A stretch of DNA of 64,000 nt from Flavobacterium sp. Root935 (GCF_001429295.1 NZ_LMJL01000008.1:464682-528681), one strand, 5' to 3'; shown: positions 1 through 9,318, counted from the first letter of the stretch. Numbers and translations: made by a program. The notes: generated from the sequence alone by a model not told the origin.

Positions 1-205
1 CATCATACTTTTGAAACACAGCATTAAAAGCATCCATTTCAGCAGTCATATCTTTTTCGACAGGATATGTTCCTGCTTTAATATGTTCCAATGATTTAGG
101 ATCATAGGCTTCTTCTAATGAAGGAGTCGGCCCATTATGAACGGCAGAACCCAAAACTACGGCACGCAGTCTTGACGTTTCGTTCTTTACATTTAATTGC
201 AACAT
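1..205 (-). CDS. Arginine deiminase / amidinotransferase-family enzyme (N-terminal part; gene runs off the window)
   Basis: An open frame reads off the left edge of the window. Its N-terminus (LQLNVKNETSRLRAVVLG, then NGPTPSLEEAYDPKSLEHI) resembles the start of Bacteroidota arginine-deiminase-like / dimethylarginine dimethylaminohydrolase-like proteins, which have the pentein fold and hydrolyse guanidino groups. The catalytic Cys, His and Asp/Glu residues lie outside the window, so activity cannot be checked. I chose the Met at 205 because the family-like sequence begins there. An in-frame Met at 247 would add 14 residues. The gene is last in the visible cyanophycin operon, 67 nt after a cyanophycinase gene. 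That fits a role in using the arginine released from beta-Asp-Arg. It could instead be an agmatine deiminase-like or amidinotransferase paralogue. Confidence 0.66.
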   Translation of the reverse strand, partial: MLQLNVKNETSRLRAVVLGSAVHNGPTPSLEEAYDPKSLEHIKAGTYPVEKDMTAEMDAFNAVFQKYD

Positions 206-272
206 AACTTTATTATATTTTAAAGACAAAAATGGTTCATCTTTCATTAAAATGCATTTTTCTTTAGCTTCT

Positions 273-1322
273 TTACTCTTTTAGTTTACCACTTTCTACA
301 AACCATTTTTTCCATATGCCTCCTACTCCATCCTTCCAATTATTCAAATTAAATGTATTGACTCCTGTACTAGTTCCTCTAATTTCATAAACATTAATTG
401 CAGCTGCATTCCGATTCCATTCTAATAGAGTGTTAGGCTTACAAATTTCTGGCTTGTTATCTGGAATTTCTGTATTTGGTACTATAAAGTATGCGATATC
501 TTCCCTTGCAGGATAATTGCCAAAGACTCTTGCAATTCCTTTTTCGTCGATACATACCGATGTGTATTCATCACACGCAATTCCTTTAGCTTCTACTTTA
601 TAATCATTTATAATTCGAGATAAAAAAGTCACGTGCCTTCCTTTTCTATCGGGGTTATCATAATGCGTATCGGTAATTACATCTTTTAATATTGCATTAT
701 CTAAAAATAAATCATTTGATAGTGCAATTTTAGTATCATAAGGATTCAATAAAGCTTCTTGAGAAGTTATCGTGCCGTTTTGAGCCGAAAAATAAAAACC
801 ACCCTGAATAGCCATTCCAGCACTGGTTCCGCCTACAACTGCCTTTCTTTTAATAGCTTTATTAATTGCTTCTGAAATTGGAGTATTTCTCCAATACGAA
901 ATATATTCCCATTGATCTCCGCCTGCAAACCATATCGCCTCAGCATTATTTATTTTATCCAGTATATACTTATCTGACTTCGCTGCAGCAGTCTTAAAGA
1001 CAACGGTTTCAACAGAATTAACGGCAACACCTAAAGAAGAGTGTAAGTACGAATTATAACCATCGGATCCCGAAGTTCTTAATATCAAAACATCTCCGCC
1101 AGCTGCCCTTTTTAGAAACCATTTCATTGCTTCATCATTTTCGGTGGCTCCTCCCATTAAGCAGATTCCGCCTTCTGGAACAGTAATTTTATCTACTTTA
1201 TTTCCTGTAAAATAAGACACATAGTTTTTTACTTCTGGTTTTTGTTGAACTGAATTTTCCTGATTATTTTCAGAAGAACAACCGCTTAAAATCAGCAGAA
1301 AAGTTATCGTAATTATTTTCAT
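273..1322 (-). CDS. Lipoprotein cyanophycinase (peptidase S51), paralogue of the secreted one
   Basis: 349 residues. A lipoprotein signal ends in LSGC with Cys15, so the protein should be anchored in an envelope membrane. The S51 domain spans about residues 48-345. It has the GG-[IT]-CLMGG strand, a GGDQ motif (134-137) and the nucleophile elbow GGTSAG with Ser167, then a THYDNPDRKGR segment equivalent to the DQH region of CphB. Cyanophycinases are serine exopeptidases that cut the aspartate backbone of cyanophycin and release beta-Asp-Arg dipeptides. This protein is clearly related to the catalytic part of the T9SS-secreted protein at 9690-11735 (shared CLMGG, SYW..TP, GGTSAG, NPDR.GR, NLN.W blocks) but lacks the C-terminal modules. 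It starts 12 nt after the permease gene. Some S51 relatives are alpha-aspartyl dipeptidases, but the gene context favours cyanophycin. Confidence 0.82.
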   Translation of the reverse strand: MKIITITFLLILSGCSSENNQENSVQQKPEVKNYVSYFTGNKVDKITVPEGGICLMGGATENDEAMKWFLKRAAGGDVLILRTSGSDGYNSYLHSSLGVAVNSVETVVFKTAAAKSDKYILDKINNAEAIWFAGGDQWEYISYWRNTPISEAINKAIKRKAVVGGTSAGMAIQGGFYFSAQNGTITSQEALLNPYDTKIALSNDLFLDNAILKDVITDTHYDNPDRKGRHVTFLSRIINDYKVEAKGIACDEYTSVCIDEKGIARVFGNYPAREDIAYFIVPNTEIPDNKPEICKPNTLLEWNRNAAAINVYEIRGTSTGVNTFNLNNWKDGVGGIWKKWFVESGKLKE

Positions 1323-1334
1323 TTTACTATGATT

Positions 1335-2723
1335 TTACCAATTAAATAAATATAAAGGAGGGAGAATCAGCAGCATAGACGCTATTAAAAACACCAACAT
1401 TCTAGGCAGCATCCATTTAAACCATTTACTATAGGGTATTTTCGCCAAAGAAAGCGCTCCCATTGTAACCCCGCTTGTGGGAATGATAAGATTAGTAAAA
1501 CCATCACCTAATTGAAAAGTAAGCACAGCCATTTGTCTGCTTATTTCTGATGCATCACAAATAGGAATAATAATAGGCATCGTTAAAGAAGCTTGTCCTG
1601 ATCCTGAAGGAATAAAAAAGTTTAAAAATGATTGGAAAAAAAAGATACATTCAGCGGATATAGCCTTCGGCGTGTCCTGCGTTATTGATACAATGGAATT
1701 AAGTATTGTGTCAATAATTTTGCCTTCCTGCGCAATGATTAATAGTCCTTTAGCCAATCCAATTACCAAAGCTGCAGTCATCATATCTTTAGCTCCAGAT
1801 ACAAAAGCATCTATCGCTTTTGACATAGACATTCTGTAAATAATGGAAACAAAAATTGCTAATGCCAAAAATAAAGCAGCAATTTCGTTTATGTACCAAT
1901 CATAATTACTCACCCCATAAATTAATATGATAATTGAAGCAAAAAGTGCATATAAAATTATTTTTCTTGAACCGTCTAATTTAAAATCTGATACCTCAAG
2001 ACTGCTTTTCTCTTTTTCATCAGTACTGCCAAATAATAGACTTTTCTCGGGATTTTTTTCGATCTTTATTGCATAGTGAGTGATTACAGTACAGGCACAG
2101 GTTGTCAAAACAAACCAAACAAAAATCCTATATTCCATCCCGCTAAAAATTGGAATTTGTGCAATACCTTGTGCAATACCAATAGTAAATGGGTTACTAA
2201 AGGCTCCTCCAAAACCAACACCAGTGCCAACAATTGGAATAGCGGCACCAACAATAGCATCATAACCCATCGCTTTTGCCATGGGTACGGTAATTAAAAT
2301 AAATATTAAAATTTCTTCGCTCAATCCAAAAGTAGCTCCAGCAAAAGAAAACAATATAATTAAAAAAGGAATAATGAAAATTTTATGTTTTGGCTTTTTT
2401 TGACTGAACTCAATTACATTAAAAAGTCCAGCATTTATGGCACCTGTCAAATTTATAATAGAAAAAGCACCTCCAACCAAAAATACAAAAGCAATAATTT
2501 GCGATGCGGAAATAAAACCTTTAATCGGAGCTTCTAAAAAAGCTTTAATTCCTTGAGGAGATGCCGCTACATGTTTGTACGAACCTGCAATAATCTTCTC
2601 AGTATTGTTTCCGTGTGACCTATCGAACTCTCCTGCAGGAATAACCCAGGTTAAACCAATAAAAAGAATAGTGATCACTAAAATAATAGTGATTGTATCT
2701 GGAAATTTTTGTAATAGTTTCAT
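1335..2723 (-). CDS. YfcC/DcuC-type inner-membrane permease, candidate Arg/ornithine or beta-Asp-Arg carrier
   Basis: 462 residues with about 12 hydrophobic segments from residue 10 to the C-terminus. The N-terminal ITWVIPAGEFDR-like block, the GLSEEILIFI segment and the FFIPSGSGQASLTMPIIIP block are typical of the DcuC / YfcC permease superfamily (ion transporter superfamily). Members are annotated as C4-dicarboxylate carriers or basic amino acid antiporters; none of the motifs fixes the substrate. The gene lies 4 nt after the CphB-type gene and 12 nt before the other lipoprotein cyanophycinase gene, so it is co-transcribed with them. I infer uptake of beta-Asp-Arg or arginine, or exchange against ornithine. 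No amino acid permease of another family lies nearby to do that job. Confidence 0.72.
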   Translation of the reverse strand: MKLLQKFPDTITIILVITILFIGLTWVIPAGEFDRSHGNNTEKIIAGSYKHVAASPQGIKAFLEAPIKGFISASQIIAFVFLVGGAFSIINLTGAINAGLFNVIEFSQKKPKHKIFIIPFLIILFSFAGATFGLSEEILIFILITVPMAKAMGYDAIVGAAIPIVGTGVGFGGAFSNPFTIGIAQGIAQIPIFSGMEYRIFVWFVLTTCACTVITHYAIKIEKNPEKSLLFGSTDEKEKSSLEVSDFKLDGSRKIILYALFASIIILIYGVSNYDWYINEIAALFLALAIFVSIIYRMSMSKAIDAFVSGAKDMMTAALVIGLAKGLLIIAQEGKIIDTILNSIVSITQDTPKAISAECIFFFQSFLNFFIPSGSGQASLTMPIIIPICDASEISRQMAVLTFQLGDGFTNLIIPTSGVTMGALSLAKIPYSKWFKWMLPRMLVFLIASMLLILPPLYLFNW

Positions 2724-2727
2724 TTTT

Positions 2728-3621
2728 TTAAAGTTTAAATTTTTCTCCAGGTAGAAGAATGTCTATAAGAATATTTTCACCGCCCAAAAGACCATCTTTT
2801 GTTTTAATACTATTTTTATTCGAGTTTTTTAAAATGATAACTTGTGATTCTCCAGAAACTACTGCTGAGTCACCATGAACAATTAGGGCAGTTGATTCAT
2901 TAATACCAATTGCTTTTTTATCAGGATGCTCTAAGACAACTGAAAGGAGCCTGTTCATTCTCATCCTGTAAATAAAGTGCTGATCTATGATTGCAGAGGG
3001 CATTAGTCCAAGTCCTTCTTTAATCTCAAAATTTTCTGACTCAATAGTTCGAAAGTTACCAGTGTACTGAGAATGTTTATACTCAATACCAGTTATCATT
3101 TCCCTGCTCATTACAGCAGCGCCAGCGCTTGTTCCAGCAATTGTCGCACCATTTTGGTATGCGGTGTGTATGGCTTGGTATGCTGGTGTGTGAAGAATTT
3201 GGGACATAAATAAATTTTGGTCACCGCCAGTAATGTAAACTAAGGATGCTCTTTTTATAGAATCAATCTGACGAATGCTTTGCAGCTCTTTTTTTAAATT
3301 AAATGTTTTTATTTTATCCGCATTGATTCCTACGTCAACAAAACTTTTTTTAGCATAGTATGACGCAGAGTCTGGCTCCTCGCTTGCCATTGGAAGTATT
3401 ACAATAAAATCGTTATCTTTCAAATTACTAGTGCTTATCAATTCCTTAATCAGTGATTTAGATATTTTACCGCCTCCAATTATAAATAAGTTTCCTTTGG
3501 CTGTATTTTTTACAATTTTGCCTGCTGGTAAATTATCTTGTTTGAAAGACTTATTTTGTTTTGATTTGCATGATAAACTTAGTAATAAAATTATCATTGC
3601 TAATTGTTTGAAAGTTTTCAT
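2728..3621 (-). CDS. cphB: CphB-type cyanophycinase, lipoprotein
   Basis: 297 residues with lipobox SLSC (Cys18). The mature part is the size of classical CphB. Visible motifs are the IIGGGK strand, the LPMAS strand, GGDQ (132-135), the nucleophile elbow AGTSAGAA with Ser165, and the DQHF motif followed by RMRMNRL. The last is very close to the DQHF..R.R..RL signature of cyanobacterial cyanophycinase. This is the most canonical of the three S51 proteins here. It starts 8 nt after the isoaspartyl peptidase gene. Because of its lipid anchor it probably works in the periplasm or on the cell surface, on oligomers produced by the secreted enzyme. A general S51 dipeptidase is possible but less likely given the DQHF block and the neighbours. 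Confidence 0.85.
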   Translation of the reverse strand: MKTFKQLAMIILLLSLSCKSKQNKSFKQDNLPAGKIVKNTAKGNLFIIGGGKISKSLIKELISTSNLKDNDFIVILPMASEEPDSASYYAKKSFVDVGINADKIKTFNLKKELQSIRQIDSIKRASLVYITGGDQNLFMSQILHTPAYQAIHTAYQNGATIAGTSAGAAVMSREMITGIEYKHSQYTGNFRTIESENFEIKEGLGLMPSAIIDQHFIYRMRMNRLLSVVLEHPDKKAIGINESTALIVHGDSAVVSGESQVIILKNSNKNSIKTKDGLLGGENILIDILLPGEKFKL

Positions 3622-3629
3622 TTTTGATA

Positions 3630-4583
3630 TTAAATTTTTTCTTCCAGATCCCAGATAAACACTTTCTTCTCACTATTTTTTTCACTCACATATCCTCGAT
3701 ACATTCCTTCCGAGTTATAAGAAAAATTAACATTGCCATCCTTATCAATTGCGATAAGTCCTCCTTCTCCTCCAAGCTTTGTCAAATGGCCTTTGATGGT
3801 TACTTCAGTTGCCTGCTCAAGAGACATTTTCCCAAATTCCATTAAATTTGAAACCATTGAAGAGACTGTGGCCCTGATAAAATATTCTCCAACACCTGTA
3901 CAGGACACGCCGCAAGTCTTATTATTGGCATAAGTACCAGCACCAATAATTGCAGAGTCACCAATACGTCCATCCAATTTATTGGTCATACCTCCAGTTG
4001 AAGTTGCTGCAGCTATATTACCATTTCTGTCAATAGCAACAGCGCCAACAGTTCCCATCTTTAAATTGGTATGATCCAAAAAACTTGCTGTTTCAGAAAT
4101 TTTTTTCGCCTCCAAAAATTGTTCTTTTCTAAAATCAGTGTCAAAATAATGGTTATCCACTAATTCATGATTAGTTTGTTGTGCCAAACTATCCGCAGCC
4201 TCGCCTGAAATCATTATAATATCTTTATTTGCTAATAAGCTTTTGGCAAATAAAATAGGGTTTTTAATTTTCATACTGTTCGCTACCGCTCCAGCCTCTA
4301 AAGTAGCACCATCCATTATTGACGCTTCCAGTAAATGTTTGCCCTCACGAGAATAAACCGCTCCCTTTCCTGCATTAAAATGGATACTATTCTCTAAAAC
4401 TACTACAGCGGCACTAACAGCATCAACAGCATTGCCTCCTTCTGCTAAAATTGCTTCTCCTGCATTCAAGGCAAGAATTAAGTCATTTTTTATTTTATTT
4501 TTGTCTGTTTGTGATAAATTCTCAGGAGTTATTACACCGGCACCTCCATGTATACAAAGTGCAAAGGTTTTTTTATTTGTCAT
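3630..4583 (-). CDS. iaaA: Isoaspartyl peptidase / plant-type L-asparaginase (Ntn hydrolase, peptidase T2)
   Basis: 317 residues and no signal peptide, so probably cytoplasmic. Motifs are HGGAG (12-16), GGNAVDAV (49-56), the HFNAGKGAV loop, the autocleavage site MGTVGAVA with Thr178 as the new N-terminal nucleophile, and DGRIGDS plus CTGVGE in the beta subunit. These are the hallmarks of the family that self-cleaves into alpha and beta subunits and hydrolyses beta-aspartyl dipeptides, and some members hydrolyse asparagine. Members are known to split beta-Asp-Arg, the product of cyanophycinase, into aspartate and arginine. It sits between susD and the CphB-type gene in the same operon, which makes that reaction its likely job. 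A poly-pyrimidine stretch and a hairpin separate it from susD. Confidence 0.9.
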   Translation of the reverse strand: MTNKKTFALCIHGGAGVITPENLSQTDKNKIKNDLILALNAGEAILAEGGNAVDAVSAAVVVLENSIHFNAGKGAVYSREGKHLLEASIMDGATLEAGAVANSMKIKNPILFAKSLLANKDIIMISGEAADSLAQQTNHELVDNHYFDTDFRKEQFLEAKKISETASFLDHTNLKMGTVGAVAIDRNGNIAAATSTGGMTNKLDGRIGDSAIIGAGTYANNKTCGVSCTGVGEYFIRATVSSMVSNLMEFGKMSLEQATEVTIKGHLTKLGGEGGLIAIDKDGNVNFSYNSEGMYRGYVSEKNSEKKVFIWDLEEKI

Positions 4584-4614
4584 TTCTTTCTTTTTTCTTT
4601 TTTTTTGATTTGAA

Positions 4615-4668
4615 AGAAGACTGCTGGCGAAATACCATTTATTGATGGATTCCGCAGTAGCAGCTTCT
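4615..4668 (-). promoter_or_regulatory. Imperfect hairpin between susD and iaaA
   Basis: AGAAGACTGCTGGCG and CGCAGTAGCAGCTTCT can pair around a loop of about 23 nt, with small bulges. On the transcribed strand an A-rich tract follows instead of a U run, so I do not call it a terminator. It may be a 3' stabiliser or processing site that lets susC/susD mRNA accumulate above the enzyme genes. Confidence 0.35.
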
Positions 4669-4678
4669 TATTTTGATT

Positions 4679-6028
4679 TTAATATCCTGGATTTTGTTCT
4701 AATTTGCCGCGCGCAATCGTAATTTCATTTTGCGGAATCGGATAAGTTGTTCTAAAGGCAGGAATATTTAAAATTGAAGATGCCTTTCCTAATCTAACTA
4801 TAGTAAACCACTGATGTCCTTCAAAGCCTAACTCTCTTTTGTTTTCTTCAATGAGAATATTAATAAAAGCATCTAGATTTGGAATCTCCGCTAAAGTGTA
4901 AGGTTTAGCAGGCAGAGCTCTTTGACGCACCACATTTAAATCAGCCAAAGCTAAAGTTAAATTTTGCGGGTCTTTCTTTGCCAGTGCCTCTGCGCGGATT
5001 AAATAGATTTCTGAAAGTTTGAGGATAATTGCATTTCCATCTATCTCGCTGTCACGGGTTCCATATTTATCACAAAAAACTTCTTTTCCTGAATCATAAT
5101 ATTTATAGCTTCTTGGATCGTTATCAGCGTCCATTGCTTTGAAGAAATTATTGTAGTTGGCAGAAACCTCTGGAGGCGAAACTGATAAATATTCGGTTAA
5201 ACTATTACCGTCAATACCTAAAAACTGTAACTCCAGTATAGCTTCAGACGAACCTTCAACATCATAAATATCATTAAATTTTGTATTTAATTTATAAGTA
5301 CTATTACTGATCACTTTACTGGCGTACAATATAGCGTTATCATAATCACCTTGATATAAATAAACCCTTGCAAGTAAAGCCTCGGCTGCTGCTTTTGTAA
5401 TAAAAAATCTAGCACTGTCATATTTCAAAATTCCGATAGCTTCTTTTAAATCTGAGATTATCTGCTGATAAGATTCTGCAACAGTAGACCTAGAAATTTC
5501 GGCTGCCGCTTTTGCATCCAAATATTTAGTTGAAACAGGAACACCATATTTTGAGTTTAGATCTGTAAATTGTCCAAATTGACGCAGCGCATCAAAATGC
5601 CCTAATGCCCTGCAGAAAAGTGCAGTTCCTTTAGAATTATCATCTTGTAACTGAAGCTCTTCCATTTTTAGCAAAATCAAATTACTGGCATTAACAAGAG
5701 AATAAACATTTACCCAATTGCTTTGAATATAAGCATTTGAGGGAGGGACAATAGCATTGTCTAATTGTGTAAAACGTTCCTGAAAGCCTGTCGCATCAGC
5801 ATTACCGCCTGTTAATTCCTGAGCCAATATAAATTCACCTCCATAGTAAGTGCCGCTTTGCATCACATCATATAATCCGACAGCTGCTGCCTTTAATGAA
5901 ATATTATCAGTTATTGCAGTTGCCGCTGGAATTTCATCATCTAATTTAGTGTCTAATACATCGTCACATCCTAAAACTGTAAAGGCAAGCAGCATAGACA
6001 AGAATATATATATCTTTTTATTTTTCAT
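4679..6028 (-). CDS. SusD/RagB-family surface lipoprotein of the cyanophycin locus
   Basis: 449 residues. A lipoprotein signal ends in VLGC (Cys21). The SusD-like N-terminal region is followed by TPR-like helices (LLARVYLYQGDYDNAILYA) and a RagB/SusD C-terminal region (LSEIYLIRAEALAKK, FEGHQWFTIVRLGK, then a C-terminal PIPQNEI and NPGY). SusD proteins form the lid over a SusC TonB-dependent transporter and bind the ligand on the cell surface. It lies 11 nt after the SusC gene. It is shorter than many glycan SusD proteins (often 500-600 residues). No glycoside hydrolase is in the operon and three cyanophycinases are, so a peptide or cyanophycin-fragment ligand is inferred. Confidence 0.88.
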   Translation of the reverse strand: MKNKKIYIFLSMLLAFTVLGCDDVLDTKLDDEIPAATAITDNISLKAAAVGLYDVMQSGTYYGGEFILAQELTGGNADATGFQERFTQLDNAIVPPSNAYIQSNWVNVYSLVNASNLILLKMEELQLQDDNSKGTALFCRALGHFDALRQFGQFTDLNSKYGVPVSTKYLDAKAAAEISRSTVAESYQQIISDLKEAIGILKYDSARFFITKAAAEALLARVYLYQGDYDNAILYASKVISNSTYKLNTKFNDIYDVEGSSEAILELQFLGIDGNSLTEYLSVSPPEVSANYNNFFKAMDADNDPRSYKYYDSGKEVFCDKYGTRDSEIDGNAIILKLSEIYLIRAEALAKKDPQNLTLALADLNVVRQRALPAKPYTLAEIPNLDAFINILIEENKRELGFEGHQWFTIVRLGKASSILNIPAFRTTYPIPQNEITIARGKLEQNPGY

Positions 6029-6039
6029 GATTTTAAAAT

Positions 6040-9000
6040 TTAAAATGTTGTACTTAGTCCTAATGTAAAAGTGCGCGCCTGACCTAGAGTTCCAAAATCT
6101 TCCCCTTGCATGCTGTTTAAATCTTGCTGACTTGAAGTATTTGTAGAAACCTCAGGATCAAAACCTAAATAATCTGTTATGGTAAACAAATTTTGAGCTT
6201 GTACGTAAAGAGAAAGACTATTTAAACCAATTTTATGAATAACATTAGAGGGCAGTTTATAAGCAAGACTTAACGTTTTCAATCTTATGAAATCACCGTC
6301 TTCCAAAAACTGCGTGCTAAAACGCTGCATTTGCCCATCTTTTGTTGATGGTCTTGGTACGTCGGTAATTTGCCCAGGCGTTCTCCAATAATTATCATAT
6401 ACTCTTTCGCTTATATTAGAATAAGGGATGCCGCTTTTTGTATAACCATAATTATCATAAACATGTCGGCTTTGATTGAATATTTTATTTCCTCCAGAGA
6501 ATACGAAGTTTGCTGTTAAGGTAAATCCTTTGTATGTAAAATTATTGCTCCATCCGCCAAAATAAGTTGGTAATGCACCGCCAACAATCTGCCTGTCAGA
6601 GAAATCAATAATTCCATCCTTATTCACGTCATCAAATTTTGCGTCTCCAGTTTGAGGATCCACACCCAAAAATTTAATTAAATATAAAGTACTAACCTCT
6701 TGTCCTTCTTTAAGAATATGATTTCTTCCTACTTCTTCTCCATCATTGATTAATTTTTTAATCTTGTTGTCAAGCAGCGTAAAATTTACTCCTGTATTCC
6801 ATTTAAAATCATTTCCATCAAAGACAGCAGCATTAATTCCAAATTCGAATCCTTTATTTTCTATAGCTCCAACATTTTGGTAAACGGAGTTAAAGCCTGT
6901 AAGTCCCGAAACTTTAGCCTGCAATAAAAGATCATCTGTTTGTTTGTTGAAATAATCTGCCGTAAAATTGATTCGGTTTTTAAACAATCCAAAATCTAAA
7001 CCAATATCGAGCTGTTTTGTTTTTTCCCATCCCAAGTCTGGATTTTCTAATCGATTAGGAGCTATTCCGGGAACTCCATTATAATTAGCATTCAAAGTAT
7101 AAGTTCCTCTCCAGTTTGAACCAATTTCCTGATTCCCTGTCAGTCCGTAACTGGCTCTGATTTTAAAATCAGAAATACTTTCAATTTTGAAAAATTTCTC
7201 TTTATTAATTCTCCAAGCTAGTGATCCTGACGGAAAATAACCATACTGGTTGTTCTCTCCAAAGCGGGAAGAACCATCAGCTCTCACCGTAAATGATGCT
7301 ATATATTTATCATCATAAACATAATTTGCTCTAGCAAAAAAAGACTGCAATCCGTATTGATTTCTACCAGACGTACTCGCAATAATTGTACTTGCTGCCG
7401 AAATACTGGATGTTGTATTGGTAGCATATCCTACACCAGATTGATCTGAAAAACGAGTTTCATTTTCTTGTATTGTCCATCCTAAAATAGCTCCGAAATT
7501 ATGCTTTTCGCCAAACTGTTTGTTGTAGTTTAAAGTATTTTCCAAAAGCCAGTTGGTTTCTTCATAAGTCGCAAAAATACCTTCACCTGTTTTAGATTTA
7601 TTTGTGCCAGACGGAACGTAAGAATCCTCAACTAAGTTGGAATATTCTAATGAAAAAGCAGACTTAAATTTTAAATCTGGAATAATTTTCCATTCCACAT
7701 ATGCTGTTCCTTGTACACGTGTCGATTGAGAGTTGTTTTTATATTCTTTGGCAATTTGAACAGGATTCTCAAGAGGCCACCAAGTATTGTATTTGAATGG
7801 GTTGGTGTAATTCCCTTTATCATCATAAATTGGTTCTGTAGGATCCCATCCCTGCGCATTAATTACAACTCCATATTCATCGTTTTCTCCAATTGTTCGC
7901 TGATGATTACTTCTAGTTATAAAAAAAGTATTTCCTATTTTGAATTTTTCATTAATATTATGATCCAGATTCATACGGGCACTTAATCTCTTAAAGCCTT
8001 GCCCCAATTGAATTCCTTCCTGATTATAATAATTCCCGCTTAAGTAATAACTTGTTTTTTCGCTTCCGCCTTTAACACTAAGATCTAAATTTTGCGTTAC
8101 ACCCACTCTGAAAATTTCATCATAGATATTGGTGTTGATTCCTTTTGAAGTATCAATCCAATCAAAATAATCAGAACCTAGTCCGTCAAATTCTGCAGCG
8201 GTATTAAAAAATTTTTTAAACTTCTCGCTGTCTACCATTTTTGGATATTTTGAAATTTGAGCAAAAGAAGTATAGTAATTAACATCGACAATACTTGCAC
8301 CAGTTTTACCTCTCTTTGTGGTAATTAAGATTACACCATTAGCACCTCTTGATCCATATATAGCTGCAGCTGCAGCATCCTTTAAAATTGTAAAAGATTC
8401 AATGTCATTTGGGCTCAAATCCGCTAAAGGATTAACAGGCTGTATATTAGTATTCAAGGCTGAATTATTTCGAGATACTATTGGAATTCCGTCTACTATG
8501 TATAAAGGCTGGCTGCTGGCCGAAATAGAAGATACACCACGGATATTAACACTCACAGCACTTCCCGGCGTAGCCGAAGATGAACTAATATTCACCCCTG
8601 GAGTCTGCCCTTGGAGACTATTTTCAAAACTTGAGGAGGTTCCCTGAGGCAGGTCTTTTGTTTTTATAGATTGTACACTCGAACTTACATCCTTTTTAGA
8701 TTGTGTTCCGTAACCAATAATCACCACTTCATCTAGACTTTGGCCTTGTCCTGATGTCATAAAAATAGTGTAATTGGATTTTCCATCTATAATTACTTTT
8801 TGAGTTTGAAACCCGATATAAGAGAGTTCTATTAAATTGCTGTTATCAGCTATTTGAAGTTCAAATTTTCCATCAAAATCTGTAATTGCACTTGCTTTTG
8901 AATTAGGCGCAATAACATTGACACCTGCCATGGGTATATTGGATTGTTTGTCTACAACAGTTCCTTTTATAGTTTTTTGAGCGTATGTTGAAATGCATGA

Positions 9001-9042
9001 TAACAACACAACAATTAGCTTTAGTTTATTGTTTAGTTTCAT
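6040..9042 (-). CDS. SusC/RagA-family TonB-dependent transporter of the cyanophycin locus
   Basis: 1000 residues. The signal peptide ends near Ala21 (STYA-Q). A carboxypeptidase-D-like regulatory domain covers about 25-95 and is followed by the SusC linker DEVVIIGYG near 104-112. The plug domain (about 115-240) carries the VDGIPI and AAAIYGSRGANGVI blocks, and a beta-barrel ends in a C-terminal FTLGLSTTF strand. SusC proteins import oligomers across the outer membrane using TonB energy. Placed first in an operon with cyanophycinases and an isoaspartyl peptidase, it probably imports cyanophycin fragments or beta-Asp-Arg. Two copies of a 28-bp motif lie 103-304 nt upstream of its start. No clear TAnnTTTG promoter was found in the leader. 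Confidence 0.92.
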   Translation of the reverse strand: MKLNNKLKLIVVLLSCISTYAQKTIKGTVVDKQSNIPMAGVNVIAPNSKASAITDFDGKFELQIADNSNLIELSYIGFQTQKVIIDGKSNYTIFMTSGQGQSLDEVVIIGYGTQSKKDVSSSVQSIKTKDLPQGTSSSFENSLQGQTPGVNISSSSATPGSAVSVNIRGVSSISASSQPLYIVDGIPIVSRNNSALNTNIQPVNPLADLSPNDIESFTILKDAAAAAIYGSRGANGVILITTKRGKTGASIVDVNYYTSFAQISKYPKMVDSEKFKKFFNTAAEFDGLGSDYFDWIDTSKGINTNIYDEIFRVGVTQNLDLSVKGGSEKTSYYLSGNYYNQEGIQLGQGFKRLSARMNLDHNINEKFKIGNTFFITRSNHQRTIGENDEYGVVINAQGWDPTEPIYDDKGNYTNPFKYNTWWPLENPVQIAKEYKNNSQSTRVQGTAYVEWKIIPDLKFKSAFSLEYSNLVEDSYVPSGTNKSKTGEGIFATYEETNWLLENTLNYNKQFGEKHNFGAILGWTIQENETRFSDQSGVGYATNTTSSISAASTIIASTSGRNQYGLQSFFARANYVYDDKYIASFTVRADGSSRFGENNQYGYFPSGSLAWRINKEKFFKIESISDFKIRASYGLTGNQEIGSNWRGTYTLNANYNGVPGIAPNRLENPDLGWEKTKQLDIGLDFGLFKNRINFTADYFNKQTDDLLLQAKVSGLTGFNSVYQNVGAIENKGFEFGINAAVFDGNDFKWNTGVNFTLLDNKIKKLINDGEEVGRNHILKEGQEVSTLYLIKFLGVDPQTGDAKFDDVNKDGIIDFSDRQIVGGALPTYFGGWSNNFTYKGFTLTANFVFSGGNKIFNQSRHVYDNYGYTKSGIPYSNISERVYDNYWRTPGQITDVPRPSTKDGQMQRFSTQFLEDGDFIRLKTLSLAYKLPSNVIHKIGLNSLSLYVQAQNLFTITDYLGFDPEVSTNTSSQQDLNSMQGEDFGTLGQARTFTLGLSTTF

Positions 9043-9144
9043 TTTCTTGATTTAAAATTTAATAAAATTGACAATAGAAATACCTTAACTATTCATGAAA
9101 ATGAAGCGTTTTGGCATAAAAATCTGTAAACGAAGAAGGGAAAC

Positions 9145-9172
9145 TTTAACAATTAAATATTGGCTGCAAACC
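9145..9172 (-). repeat. 28-bp motif, copy A-proximal (upstream of susC)
   Basis: Matches the four-copy consensus whose plus-strand core is CAATTRAADATWGGCTG. It lies 103 nt upstream of the susC start. On the transcribed strand the flank can fold as GCAAA/TTTGC around an inner CTTT/AAAG hairpin. Confidence 0.7.
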
Positions 9173-9318
9173 TTTTAGATAAAGTGATTTGCAATCAATA
9201 CAGCGGTTTGATAAATTGGTAAAATTCATTTGGTTTGGGTTAGTTTGGTTGAGAAAATAAAAAAATACAATAATGATATCAAACACTCCAGAACGGTGGT
9301 GTATAAATATCAATTTTA

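Noticed and set aside
8318..8647. 109-codon plus-strand ORF inside the first SusC gene
   Set aside because: Antisense shadow of the conserved plug domain of a clear SusC gene.
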